From JBFLYO01 sp040756745 (GTDB lineage Bacteria; Bacteroidota; Ignavibacteria; UBA10030; UBA6906), in contig JBFLYO010000005.1 in assembly GCA_040756745.1 (NCBI GenBank), positions 1-64,000 of the forward strand: a stretch of 64,000 bases of DNA, in the 5' to 3' direction. Shown here piece by piece: positions 15,555 through 24,392 of the stretch (position 1 is the stretch's first letter; every line of letters begins with the position of its first letter). Under the pieces are notes generated by a model. It was not told the origin of the DNA. It worked only from the letters and a program-made list of their open reading frames with translations, and searched no databases. The translations under genes and the position numbers were made by a program.

Positions 15555-16157
15555 ATGTCCGTCCTGCTTGATCTAATAGGTTCGGTGGTCATCGCCTCGT
15601 TCGTCATCCTGATGGGCCTGAGCCTCAATGCGACCATCTCGGGCACCGCAGATGCGTCGATGGCGAACCTGAACGTGCAGGAGTCCATGGCCGATATCGT
15701 CAGGACGCTGGAGTACGACTTCCGGAAGATCGGCTACGAGGTGCCCGACCCGAAGGCCTGCATCAAGCTGGCGGACACGTCGCATCTGGTCTTTTATGCC
15801 AACATGGACCGGACGGGGGGGATTGACAGTGTCGAGTGGTTCCTGGGGCCGCCGCTCACCACGCTCCCGAATCCGAAGGTGAGGGTCCTCTATCGGAAGC
15901 TTAACGATGAACCGGCCGGAGGCGCGGCGGGACTCGGTGTCACCGAATTCAAGCTGCGCTACTTCACGCAGCAGGGGGTGGAGATCATGCCCCTCAACGC
16001 GTCAATGTACTCGCAGATCTGGATCATCGAAGTGTCGCTTCGCGTGGAAAGTCCCTATAAGGTGCAGGACGTCGTGACGAAAGAGATTTCGGATTATGCC
16101 GCCGCCTATTGGCGGCAAACACGCCTGTCGTCGCGCAACATTAAACGACACGGGTAA
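15555..16157 (+). CDS. Minor pilin-like protein, GspJ/PilW-like shape
   Basis: 200 residues with an N-terminal hydrophobic helix (LLDLIGSVVIASFVILMGLSL), then QESMADIVRTLEYDFRKIGYEV, close to the pattern of GspJ/PilW minor pilins in which the helix leads to a DxRxxGY-like segment. A C-terminal beta-rich portion follows, with VRVLYRKLNDEP and an FKLRYFTQQG strand. It has no charged leader and no Glu5. GGAAAGGA precedes the ATG. It sits between two other pilin-like genes with short gaps, so all three are probably translated together. Confidence 0.62.
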   Translation: MSVLLDLIGSVVIASFVILMGLSLNATISGTADASMANLNVQESMADIVRTLEYDFRKIGYEVPDPKACIKLADTSHLVFYANMDRTGGIDSVEWFLGPPLTTLPNPKVRVLYRKLNDEPAGGAAGLGVTEFKLRYFTQQGVEIMPLNASMYSQIWIIEVSLRVESPYKVQDVVTKEISDYAAAYWRQTRLSSRNIKRHG

Positions 16158-16168
16158 GGAGGGGGAGC

Positions 16169-17485
16169 ATGGGAAAAGCGAGCATCGTGTACGTGATGGG
16201 CCTGACGTTGATCCTCGGCGTCACGCTGAACAACGTTACGCAGAACAGCGTCAGCTCGGTGGATGCCTTTACCGCCTACTACGGGACCACCCAGGTGCAC
16301 GACATCGCGCTGGCGGGGGCGAACATCGGAACGAACGCGCTGCTGAACTCTGGGAGCCCCCCGACGGACTTCAGCTTCTCGTTCTTCGGCGGCCGCGACA
16401 GCGTCATCTTCGTTCCGGACGTTCCGCAACCGCTCTGGGTGACGCTCCGCAGCGTGGCCTGGACGAGTACGGCCGGGCGCGACGGACTGGTGTTCCGCGA
16501 TACCGTCGAAGGGGTGTTCAAGCACGTCCAGTTCGCGAAGTTCAGCTGGTTCACGGAAAGCGAGACCAACGGCTACGTGGACAGGAACGGCAACCCGGGG
16601 CCGCACAATGGATCGGCCGACTGGAAGATCACCGGCGACTCGGTGTTTGGACCCGCCCATACGAACAATCGGTTCAACCTTGATGGGACCCCCTACTTCC
16701 ATGACAAGGTGACCGCGGGGCTCGCGCCCAATCTCGGAGGTTCGGCGAACCCCGTCTACAACGGCGGATACCAGTGGGGGATCAACAAGCGACGACCGAA
16801 CACCACCTTCCTCGAGTCGCGCATGACGACGGGCGCAGGCTGGTACTATGATGGCGGAGGATCGAATGATGTCGAGCTGACGTTCATGAATACCAACGTG
16901 CGTCTCAGAATCCCTCCCCAGACGGGTGCGATGCGCGATACAACGATGCCGATCACCTCGCTCGCGCCGAACGGGGTCATGGTGGTGAAGAGCGGTGACG
17001 TTCGCGTGAAGGGAACCTACTCCGGTGCTATCACGATCGCCGCGTTCAAGGGCTCGAGCGGCGCGGCGGTGAATAAGGGGAACGTCTGGATCGACGGAGA
17101 CCTCGTGGCAGCGACGAATCCTGTCACAAATCCCAATTCTCCCGATATGCTGGGTATTGTCGCCGGACGGATGGCGTACATCTCCAGGGACAATACAAGA
17201 ACTCCGGGTTCCGTCCTCAACCTGCAGGCAGCCGTGTATTGCCAGGATGGGGAACTCGCCGCAGAGGAATACTGGAACATCCCTGTGAGCGGCCGCGTGA
17301 ATCTCTATGGTGGGGTCACGCAAAAGTCCGCTGGTTCACTTGGGGTCTTCAACCCGGGCCCCCCGATTTCGTTTATCAGCGGGTTTTCGTACAGCATCCG
17401 GAACGATCCGAGATTCGAGCACCAACAGCCTCCTATGTTTCCGTATTCCGACAGTTATGAACTGGTGTCATGGTGGGAGAACTGA
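16169..17485 (+). CDS. Large pilin-like surface protein (GspK/PilX-like position)
   Basis: 438 residues, the largest of the pilin-like set. The N-terminus MGKASIVYVMGLTLILGVTL is hydrophobic, followed by a long helix to about residue 60 (DIALAGANIGTNALLN). The rest is beta-rich with Gly/Asn-rich turns, including VMVVKSGDVRVKGTYSG and VLNLQAAVYCQDGEL, resembling a beta-solenoid as in DUF4900-like or PilX-type proteins. It closes the first transcription unit of the locus. The best guess is a tip-located minor pilin or adhesin. AAGGAGGGGGAGC precedes ATG. Confidence 0.6.
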   Translation: MGKASIVYVMGLTLILGVTLNNVTQNSVSSVDAFTAYYGTTQVHDIALAGANIGTNALLNSGSPPTDFSFSFFGGRDSVIFVPDVPQPLWVTLRSVAWTSTAGRDGLVFRDTVEGVFKHVQFAKFSWFTESETNGYVDRNGNPGPHNGSADWKITGDSVFGPAHTNNRFNLDGTPYFHDKVTAGLAPNLGGSANPVYNGGYQWGINKRRPNTTFLESRMTTGAGWYYDGGGSNDVELTFMNTNVRLRIPPQTGAMRDTTMPITSLAPNGVMVVKSGDVRVKGTYSGAITIAAFKGSSGAAVNKGNVWIDGDLVAATNPVTNPNSPDMLGIVAGRMAYISRDNTRTPGSVLNLQAAVYCQDGELAAEEYWNIPVSGRVNLYGGVTQKSAGSLGVFNPGPPISFISGFSYSIRNDPRFEHQQPPMFPYSDSYELVSWWEN

Positions 17486-17610
17486 AAGACAGAGGTGATT
17501 CGTAACCTTTTTTGAATAATAGCAATGCATTGAAAAATATGGTGAATATTCATCGGTTATGAATTGCTGATTCAGATGAACCCCGATTCGAGCGATGCTA
17601 TATTGAGTTG

Positions 17611-17639
17611 TTGACATTGGACAGTTCAATGGATATATT
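17611..17639 (+). promoter_or_regulatory. Strong promoter of the pilT-pilMN-pilOP-pilQ unit
   Basis: TTGACA, 17-base spacer, TATATT: near-consensus, 41 bases before the pilT ATG, in an AT-rich 195-base gap. An imperfect inverted repeat (TTCATC...GATGAA) lies upstream near 17550-17582. Confidence 0.8.
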
Positions 17640-17680
17640 CACGGTGGTTTTTCAGCTAATCATTCGTTAAATCTCGCGAT

Positions 17681-18913
17681 ATGATTGAGACTGCGATACG
17701 GACGTTGCAGGATATCGCCGCTGCAATCCCCGATACGGTCCCGGGGATGGAAAGGCAGATGCTGATCGGCGATCTGCTCACAAAGCAATCGCCGGCGGAG
17801 CGGACTGCGCTGCGGAAGCTGATGGACAGCTACCTGATGAAGATGTCGAAGATCAACGCATCCGACATCGACATGGGTGGATACGGGACGGGGGGACACG
17901 TCTGGTACCGCGTCTACGGCGAGAAGCGCCCGGCCAAAGACCTGGGCAACTTCACGCTGGATGAGTTCAACGTCCTGATCCAGAGCATCCTGATCGAGCG
18001 CCAGCGCCTGTTCCTCTACGAGAACCGGAGCCTGGACCTGTCGTACAGCGTGATGGAAGACGAGAAGATGTACCGCTTCCGGGCCAACGCGTACTTCGAC
18101 CTGGACCACCTGGCGCTGAACATGCGCGCGATCAACGCGACCGTCCGTCCGTACAAGAACCTGGAATTCCATCCGAACGTCACGAAAGTGCTGAGCCTTG
18201 CACATACGGAGCAGGGGCTCACGCTGGTCACCGGAATCACGGGCTCGGGTAAGAGCTCGACGCTGGACAGCATCATCGATGCGAACAACCACACGGTCGA
18301 CGGACACGTGGTGATCATTGCGTCACCGGTGGAGTACGTCCACCGGCCCGACCACTGCATCATCCGCCACCGCGAAGTCGGGCGGGACGTGCTCGGCTTC
18401 AAGGAAGGCGCCGTACAATCGCTCCGCCAGGACCCCGACATCATCGTGATCGGGGAAATGCGCGACCCGGACACCATCCTGACGGCGCTCGAAATCACGG
18501 ACAGCGGTCATAAGGTCTTCTCGACCCTGCACACCGCCTCGGCGGTGGAGACGATCGACCGTATCATCGGCGAGGTCCCGGTGAACGAGCAGGAGCGCGT
18601 GCGGATGCGCCTGGCCGACACGCTGACGGCGGTCGTTTCGCAGAAGCTCGTGCCAAGCCTCGACGGCAAGCGTGTGCTTGCCAAGGAGGTGATGGTGATG
18701 ATCCCCTCCGTACGCGCCGCGATCAAAAACAACAACACGGGGGAAATCTACCAGATGATGGCCGAGTCCGGTGACCAGGGGATGACGACGCTCGAGCAGG
18801 ACCTGAAGCGCCTCTATCTCCAGAAGAAAATCTCGCTGGAAAACGCCATCGTTGCCGCGAACAACAAGCGGCGCTTCCAGCAAATCATGAACATCACCCC
18901 GGTGGGTGATTGA
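17681..18913 (+). CDS. pilT: PilT-family retraction ATPase
   Basis: 410 residues. Walker A ITGSGKSS near residue 189, Walker B DPDIIVIGEMRDPDT near 250, the HTASAVETIDRI box and a late AIKNNNTGEIYQMM segment equivalent to the AIRNLIRE region of PilT. No MshEN N-domain and no zinc cysteines, so it belongs to the PilT rather than PilB branch. An N-terminal extension of about 40 residues precedes the PAS-like domain. It should drive fibre retraction. The gene heads a second unit with its own promoter; no Shine-Dalgarno is evident before ATG 17681, and an in-frame TAA lies about 25 bases upstream. Confidence 0.9.
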   Translation: MIETAIRTLQDIAAAIPDTVPGMERQMLIGDLLTKQSPAERTALRKLMDSYLMKMSKINASDIDMGGYGTGGHVWYRVYGEKRPAKDLGNFTLDEFNVLIQSILIERQRLFLYENRSLDLSYSVMEDEKMYRFRANAYFDLDHLALNMRAINATVRPYKNLEFHPNVTKVLSLAHTEQGLTLVTGITGSGKSSTLDSIIDANNHTVDGHVVIIASPVEYVHRPDHCIIRHREVGRDVLGFKEGAVQSLRQDPDIIVIGEMRDPDTILTALEITDSGHKVFSTLHTASAVETIDRIIGEVPVNEQERVRMRLADTLTAVVSQKLVPSLDGKRVLAKEVMVMIPSVRAAIKNNNTGEIYQMMAESGDQGMTTLEQDLKRLYLQKKISLENAIVAANNKRRFQQIMNITPVGD

Positions 18914-18947
18914 ACGCCGTTCCTACTAACAACCGACACGGTTTTCC

Positions 18948-20516
18948 ATGGCCACAGTAGCGGGTCGAGGACGATCGGTCCTCGGGGTGTTCGTCGACGG
19001 GCTGGACGTCAAGCTGGCGCATGTCACGTTCCGCAAGAAGCGCATTGTCGTCCAGGAACTCAAGTCGGCGACGCTCATTTCCAAGCTGCAGGAACAGAAG
19101 GCGGCGGAGACGCTCGTGCCCTCATTGGGGGATACGACCGATGCGTTCAGTCTCGGCGAAGCGACCGCCGCCGAGGGCGTGCATGAGACGCAGTCCGAGG
19201 ACAACAATGCAGTGCTCCTCGGCCTCCTCGCCCAGTACCCCACGAGCAAGTATTCGCTCACGTACAGTCTGGCGGAGCCGGCGATCTATTACCACGTCCT
19301 CGAAAGCGACTTCGGGCTGAAGGGGGCGAAACTCAAGGAGAGGATCCTTGATGAACTGAAGAACATCCGTGCGTTCCAGCCGTCGGCCGACGCCGTGGAC
19401 GCCATCAGGACCGATGAAGGGAACCTCCTTTGTATCGTGCGGGAAGATGGCCTCAGCCTGATCAACTCGCTGGAGAACGTGAAGGGGTTCATCGGCGGGC
19501 GCATCCCGTTCATCCCTGCGATCGACAGCTCAGACATCTCGCTGATGAACCTCGTGCGGCTGAACTACGATCTCCAGCCGCAGGAAGTGTCCGTTATCAT
19601 CTACGTCGGCGTCGAATTCACCCGCCTGATCTTCATGCGCGGCGACCAGTTCTACCAGTTCGCCCCGATCCTCGGCGAAGGCTACGACTCCCCGAACCTC
19701 CAGAACACGGTCTATAGCCGACTCCTTCTGGAGCAGGACAACCTGGCAATCCCGCGCATCCACCGGATCGTCCTGGCAGGGGAATCGAAACGGATCGGGT
19801 TCCGCGACTTCCTCCTGCAGCAGCTGCCGGAGCAGGAGGTGGAATACCTGCTTGCCCCCCGTCTTGATACGTCCCAGCTCTCCGCCGATCAGCAGGAGAT
19901 GATCTCCGAGTACGCCGTGCCGCTCGGGGCGGCATGGAAAGTGCTGGAGCCGGATAACAAGAACGTGTACAACGTCAATCTCCTCCCGGCGGAAGTACGG
20001 GAGGGGCAGCGGGTGTTCAAGCTGGCATGGCACGGATATCTGCTGATGTTGCTGTTGTTCCTCTCGACGCTCTTCTTCACATGGCAGATTGCGCAGAAGT
20101 CGAAGGAGATCCGCGAGCTCCGGGATGTCCTCACGCTGAAAGAGGGGCAACGTGCGGAAAACATGACCCTGGCAAGTTCGATCCAGGCACTCCAGGAACA
20201 GCTGGGCCGGTACAAGACGTCGCTCGCCCTCTACGACTCGCTCGTGCCGGGAAGCGAACGCTGGAGCAAGGTCATCACGCAGCTCAGCCACGGGGTGGAA
20301 GATCTCAATTCGATCTGGCTCTCCGACTTCGCCTCGGGACAGGACGGCGTGGTCAAGATGAATGGCTACACCGTGTACCGCACCCGCATCCCCCGGCTGG
20401 CGACGCTGTTCGACAATTCGCTCCTGAAGGAGGTCAACGTGCAATCGATCCGGGACCAGACGGTCTACCGGTACAACATCGAAGTCCCCGCCCCCGCGGG
20501 GGGGACAACGCAGTAG
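18948..20516 (+). CDS. PilM-PilN fusion (GspL-like) assembly protein
   Basis: 522 residues. The first 355 form a divergent actin-like (PilM/FtsA-type) cytoplasmic domain, starting with RSVLGVFVDGLDVKLAHV, a degenerate phosphate-1 loop. A transmembrane helix at about 360-382 (YLLMLLLFLSTLFFTWQIA) is followed by a coiled coil and a PilN-type periplasmic domain ending near residue 515. PilM and PilN are usually separate proteins; the fusion resembles GspL of type II secretion. It links the PilB/PilC motor to PilO and the outer-membrane secretin. No clear Shine-Dalgarno precedes the ATG, 34 bases after pilT. Confidence 0.8.
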   Translation: MATVAGRGRSVLGVFVDGLDVKLAHVTFRKKRIVVQELKSATLISKLQEQKAAETLVPSLGDTTDAFSLGEATAAEGVHETQSEDNNAVLLGLLAQYPTSKYSLTYSLAEPAIYYHVLESDFGLKGAKLKERILDELKNIRAFQPSADAVDAIRTDEGNLLCIVREDGLSLINSLENVKGFIGGRIPFIPAIDSSDISLMNLVRLNYDLQPQEVSVIIYVGVEFTRLIFMRGDQFYQFAPILGEGYDSPNLQNTVYSRLLLEQDNLAIPRIHRIVLAGESKRIGFRDFLLQQLPEQEVEYLLAPRLDTSQLSADQQEMISEYAVPLGAAWKVLEPDNKNVYNVNLLPAEVREGQRVFKLAWHGYLLMLLLFLSTLFFTWQIAQKSKEIRELRDVLTLKEGQRAENMTLASSIQALQEQLGRYKTSLALYDSLVPGSERWSKVITQLSHGVEDLNSIWLSDFASGQDGVVKMNGYTVYRTRIPRLATLFDNSLLKEVNVQSIRDQTVYRYNIEVPAPAGGTTQ

Positions 20517-20540
20517 CCACTCGGGATAAGGAGAACAGTC

Positions 20541-21437
20541 GTGTCGTACAAAATACGCAACAGCATCGCGCTCGGCATCCTCCTCCTCCTGATCATGGGA
20601 GTGGGAACGTACATCCGGGCGTTCAACCTGCCGCGGAAGGCGAAGCAGATCGAGAAGCAGGTGCAGCAAATCGACGACGAGCTGCAGAACACGCCGAACC
20701 TCGTGAACGAATTCAACGATCTCAGCGCGTTGCTGACCGACACGCAGAAGCGGTGGGAGAACCGGAACAAGGACATACCGCCCGTCGACGTGACGTCGCA
20801 GAGCTATGCCTATTTCAGCCGGCTGATTGATCTGAGCGGCTACGTCAAGCTCGACATGGTGTACAACGGCGTGCAGAACTTCGGGAACTACGGCTATAAC
20901 GTGTACAACCTCAAGGGGGAGGCGCCGTTTGACAATTTCTACCGGTTCATCTGGTACCTGGAGAACGACAGGAAGCTCTACAAGATCCAGAACATCACGC
21001 TCAAGGGGGTGGAGATCGCGCCGACCGAGAAGGAGGAGGGGAGGGTGCTGGTGACGTTCGACATGCTCGTGCACGCCTATTTCTCCTCCGTTGCCGAGCT
21101 TTCCAGTTCGCTCGGGGAGCGGTCGATCACGCCGAACTCCCTGACCGTGGATCCGTTCGCGCCCGTCATCTCCAGCGGCATCCCGCCGAACGTCCGGGAT
21201 CTCGTCGAGATTGAGCGGTCAGACCTGAAAGCCGTCATCACGGGCAAGGCGTATGTCCTGGATCAGACGAACAACATCCGCACATTGCAGGAGGGAGACG
21301 AGGTCTACCTCGGGTACGTGACCAAGATCGATCCTGAAGGGGGGCGCATTGAGTGCACGCTGAACAAGGGTGGAATTATCGAAAAGATCGAGCTGAAGAT
21401 CCGGTACGGCCCGCTCCAAAATGTTGTCCAAAAATAG
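20541..21437 (+). CDS. PilO-like protein with a PilP-like C-terminal domain
   Basis: 298 residues with a GTG start 7 bases after AAGGAGA. A transmembrane helix near 8-25 (SIALGILLLLIMGVGTYI) is followed by a coiled coil (QIEKQVQQIDDEL), then a ferredoxin-like PilO domain including NFYRFIWYLENDRKLYKIQN. The last 75 residues (SDLKAVITGKAYVLDQTNN ... LQEGDEVYLGYVTKIDPEGG) have the pattern of PilP/GspC HR domains. This would join the inner-membrane alignment complex to the secretin in one chain; the PilP assignment is inferred. Confidence 0.72.
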   Translation: MSYKIRNSIALGILLLLIMGVGTYIRAFNLPRKAKQIEKQVQQIDDELQNTPNLVNEFNDLSALLTDTQKRWENRNKDIPPVDVTSQSYAYFSRLIDLSGYVKLDMVYNGVQNFGNYGYNVYNLKGEAPFDNFYRFIWYLENDRKLYKIQNITLKGVEIAPTEKEEGRVLVTFDMLVHAYFSSVAELSSSLGERSITPNSLTVDPFAPVISSGIPPNVRDLVEIERSDLKAVITGKAYVLDQTNNIRTLQEGDEVYLGYVTKIDPEGGRIECTLNKGGIIEKIELKIRYGPLQNVVQK

Positions 21438-21450
21438 GTCCGAGGAGATC

Positions 21451-22695
21451 ATGAAGAACATCGTTGTGTGTGTGGTCGCCGTTCTCGTATGTGCCGCGCC
21501 GGACGTCCCGGCCCAGGGGGTCAGCCCTGCGGAGCGACGCGCCCTTCGCGAGTACACCTCGCCGCAGGAGCTCGTGTCGATTGCGCCGACCACGACGCTC
21601 GACAAGGCAATGTCTGCCATCAGCGAGGTGAGCAAGAAATTCGTCGGCAAGATCATCATCGATACCGAGCGCCGGACGATGCCCATTAATGTGGACATCC
21701 AGGGAATGCAGTGGCGCGATGCTCTTGAGGCGATCTGCCGCAAAAACGACATCTGGTACACGGAGTACGAGAACTACATCCAGCTGACGGGCGCCATGGG
21801 GACCGAAGCCGGCAAGGGCGCCCCCGCCGGACCGGGAGGCGCGCCCGCGCAGGCGGGCTCCGTGGATATGCAGAAGGAGATCGCATCGTTCCGCAGCCGC
21901 GAGATAAAGATCTCGGCGGTCTTTTTCGAAGTGAACCTGACGAAGCTGGATGAGGTCGGCATCAACTGGTCGTTTATGAAGAGCACCTCGGACGTTGACG
22001 TGTCTGCCGATTTCCAGGGCGCCAGCAGGGTGTCGAGCGAGATCTTCAAGACGGAGGTGACACCGAAGGTCAAGTTCGCCAACATGTCGTTCCTCGCCCG
22101 CCTCTTCTCCAACTATGAGCTGGGCGAGATCCTGAGCGGACCGCAGCTGATTGTCCGCTCGGGCGAAGAGGGACGGATCCAGGTCGGCCAGGACTTCTCG
22201 ATCCGCGAGCGCGACTTTGCCGGCAACCTCATCGACAAGTTCTACAGCGCGGGCACGATCGTGAAGGTGAGGCCGCAGGTTATCAGCGAGCAGGGGGTGA
22301 ACTTCGTTCATATGGTGGTCGACGTGGAGCGGAGCGCCGTGCAGCCCGGTGCCATCAGCACGATCATCAACAAGACGAAAGCGAACACGAATCTCCTCCT
22401 GCTGGACGGGGAGGAAACGATCATCGGCGGCCTCTATAATTCCGAGACGAGCACGGTCCGGGTTGGCGTTCCGTTCCTGAAGGACCTTCCCTGGTACGTC
22501 TTCGGACTGCGCTTCCTGTTCGGGTACGACAAGGATCAGGTGGCGAAGAAGGAGCTGGTCATCCTGATGAAGGCGGAGCTTGTCCCGACGCTGCAGGAAC
22601 GGATCACGCAGAAAACGAAAGAGGACGGACTCTTCGAGCGGTGGCTGCAGGAGCAGGCGAAGGCCGAACGCCACATGACGGGCAAAAAGGAATAA
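21451..22695 (+). CDS. pilQ: Short PilQ/GspD-type secretin
   Basis: 414 residues from the ATG at 21451, chosen because it has GAGGAG just upstream and begins a signal peptide (MKNIVVCVVAVLVCAAP...). One N-domain (residues about 35-105, SVSKKFVGKIII-like and the NVDIQGMQWRDALEAI core) is followed by a Gly/Pro/Ala linker and a secretin domain whose pattern includes VEVNLTKLDEVGINW-like strand and later PQLIVRSGEEGRIQVG and LLLDGEETIIGGLY. It is shorter than usual PilQ/GspD proteins, which carry several N-domains. It should form the outer-membrane pore for the fibre. Confidence 0.85.
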   Translation: MKNIVVCVVAVLVCAAPDVPAQGVSPAERRALREYTSPQELVSIAPTTTLDKAMSAISEVSKKFVGKIIIDTERRTMPINVDIQGMQWRDALEAICRKNDIWYTEYENYIQLTGAMGTEAGKGAPAGPGGAPAQAGSVDMQKEIASFRSREIKISAVFFEVNLTKLDEVGINWSFMKSTSDVDVSADFQGASRVSSEIFKTEVTPKVKFANMSFLARLFSNYELGEILSGPQLIVRSGEEGRIQVGQDFSIRERDFAGNLIDKFYSAGTIVKVRPQVISEQGVNFVHMVVDVERSAVQPGAISTIINKTKANTNLLLLDGEETIIGGLYNSETSTVRVGVPFLKDLPWYVFGLRFLFGYDKDQVAKKELVILMKAELVPTLQERITQKTKEDGLFERWLQEQAKAERHMTGKKE

Positions 22696-22733
22696 GTCCC
22701 CCGAACTTTCTCACTTCCAAAGGACAGGATCGT

Positions 22734-24200
22734 ATGAAACAGGCACTCTGGGGGGTGTTTCTGGCAGCGATGGCAGTGGTGGTCATCGCATGCAAAAGCG
22801 ACAATGCCGCCGGTCCGACGCTGGGGGAAGGGCAGGTCAGCGGGACGGTCACGGACAGGACGACGTCAACACCGCTTTCCGGCGTCACCATCAGCGCGAC
22901 CAGCCTTGCGGGAGGGAGCGCGTCGACAACGACGGACGCCAACGGAAGATTCTCGATTTCCTTTACCATTGACTCGACGACGTCGGTGATCGTCACCTTC
23001 AGCAAAACAGGGTGGCGCGACACGACGATCGTCTTTACGATCGCCTCCGGGTCGATCACGCCCGCATCCGTCGTCATGACGCCGCGGTCCGTCATCGGCA
23101 GCCCCGGCGGCGGGAGCGGCCTGGCCCAGACGATCGCGTTCCTGGGGGCCAACCCGCAGGAGATTTCCGTCAAGGGGGTCGGTGGTCTGGAGACAGCGCT
23201 GCTTTCCTGGGAGGTACGCGACTCGCTCGGCCTTCCCATCGATGCGGCACACGCGATCACCCTGACGTTCTCCATACAGAACGGCCCGGGAGGGGGCGAG
23301 TACATTTCACCTGCATCAGTGTCCACCAACACGAACGGACAGGCGTTCACTACCGTGACGGCAGGGATCCGTTCGGGCGTACTGCAGATTCTCGCCTCGG
23401 GAGCCGTGACACTGCCGGGCGGAGGGACGCGGACAGTCACCACAAGCCCCGTGCGTGTCGTGATCCGGGCCGGCTTTGCCGACCAGGCGCATTTCACGGT
23501 GTCGGCACCGCGGTTCAACCTCCCGATCCTCGGAGTTGCCAATGCACGCAACACCGTCGCTGTACTTGTCGGCGACAAGTACAGCAACCCGGTTAACGAG
23601 GGGACGGCGGTCTACTTCAGGAGCAGCGCTGGGGTCATCCAGCCGACGGTGTTCACCAACAAGGACGGGCAGGGTTCGGTGGAGCTCATCAGCGGCAACC
23701 CTGCCCCGCTGGGGGCCTATGCGGCGGTCGCCTACGGTGACGGCTATCATTACATCGTTGCCCGTACACTGGGCGAGGCGGGCGCGGTGGTGACGGACAG
23801 TATCCTCGTGCTCTGGAGCGGTCGCTCACTGATCTCCAACTTCCTGCCGGCGACGTTCGACATCCCCAATGGAGGGAATCAGACCTTTACGTTCACCGTC
23901 TCCGACGCGCTCGGCCACCCGCTTGCCGCCGGCACGGCCATAAGCGTCCTCGCAGCAGTTCCGCCACCCCCCGATCCGAATGCCCCGGTCAACCAGGTCC
24001 AGCTGACCTTCGGGGTTGCCGGGGGGATCACGTTGAACGACGTCATCTTCCCGGGTCCGGGTGCGACGACGTTCTCATGCCGCCTCAGCGACGGGACAAC
24101 GAACATCCTGGACAGCATCGGGACGCGCGTCACTTTGAGTGTCTCGGTGAATGGACCCAACGGACAGGCGTCGTTCACCACCGACGGGATCGTGCACTGA
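22734..24200 (+). CDS. Ig-like repeat outer-membrane lipoprotein of the pilus-like locus
   Basis: 488 residues from ATG 22734 (AGGACAGGAT upstream), placed there because it starts a lipoprotein signal (MKQALWGVFLAAMAVVVIAC) with Cys20 lipidated. A carboxypeptidase-regulatory/CNA-B-like module follows (GTVTDRTTSTPLSGVTISATSL), then three or so Ig-like Big_1/invasin-type domains from about residue 130, each with LSWEVRDSLG or VAVLVGDKYSNPV strands. It is probably surface exposed and may be an adhesin or a secretin-associated pilotin-like anchor; its place at the end of the operon, before a strong terminator, links it to the machine. Confidence 0.7.
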   Translation: MKQALWGVFLAAMAVVVIACKSDNAAGPTLGEGQVSGTVTDRTTSTPLSGVTISATSLAGGSASTTTDANGRFSISFTIDSTTSVIVTFSKTGWRDTTIVFTIASGSITPASVVMTPRSVIGSPGGGSGLAQTIAFLGANPQEISVKGVGGLETALLSWEVRDSLGLPIDAAHAITLTFSIQNGPGGGEYISPASVSTNTNGQAFTTVTAGIRSGVLQILASGAVTLPGGGTRTVTTSPVRVVIRAGFADQAHFTVSAPRFNLPILGVANARNTVAVLVGDKYSNPVNEGTAVYFRSSAGVIQPTVFTNKDGQGSVELISGNPAPLGAYAAVAYGDGYHYIVARTLGEAGAVVTDSILVLWSGRSLISNFLPATFDIPNGGNQTFTFTVSDALGHPLAAGTAISVLAAVPPPPDPNAPVNQVQLTFGVAGGITLNDVIFPGPGATTFSCRLSDGTTNILDSIGTRVTLSVSVNGPNGQASFTTDGIVH

Positions 24201-24228
24201 TCCGATCACCAACCAACAGATCCTGGAG

Positions 24229-24258
24229 AGCCCCCGCGGCGCAGAAGTCGCGGGGGCT
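24229..24258 (+). terminator. Terminator of the pilus-like locus
   Basis: Perfect 10-base stem AGCCCCCGCG / CGCGGGGGCT with 10-base loop, followed by CGTCGTTTCTC. Lies 29 bases after the last gene of the unit. Confidence 0.8.
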
Positions 24259-24292
24259 CGTCGTTTCTCATCCCCCCTCCCCCTTCGGGATA

Positions 24293-24321
24293 TTGCTTTT
24301 CCGCGCATCAAGACGTAGTTT
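24293..24321 (+). promoter_or_regulatory. Candidate uvrA promoter
   Basis: TTGCTT, 17-base spacer, TAGTTT, 72 bases before the uvrA ATG. It matches the window's recurring TTGnnn-N17-TAnnTT pattern but is weak. No LexA-type box was seen. Confidence 0.45.
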
Positions 24322-24392
24322 AGTAATCAACGGGTTTTTGCGGCGAACAGAGGCACCCTCGCGAGCCGGGCCCGGCCAGGCATTCCTCATCG

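Noticed and set aside
19530..21074. Antisense frame of 514 codons over the PilMN and PilO-like genes
   Set aside because: No start context, no family signal; opposite strand has coherent operon genes with short gaps and ribosome-binding sites.
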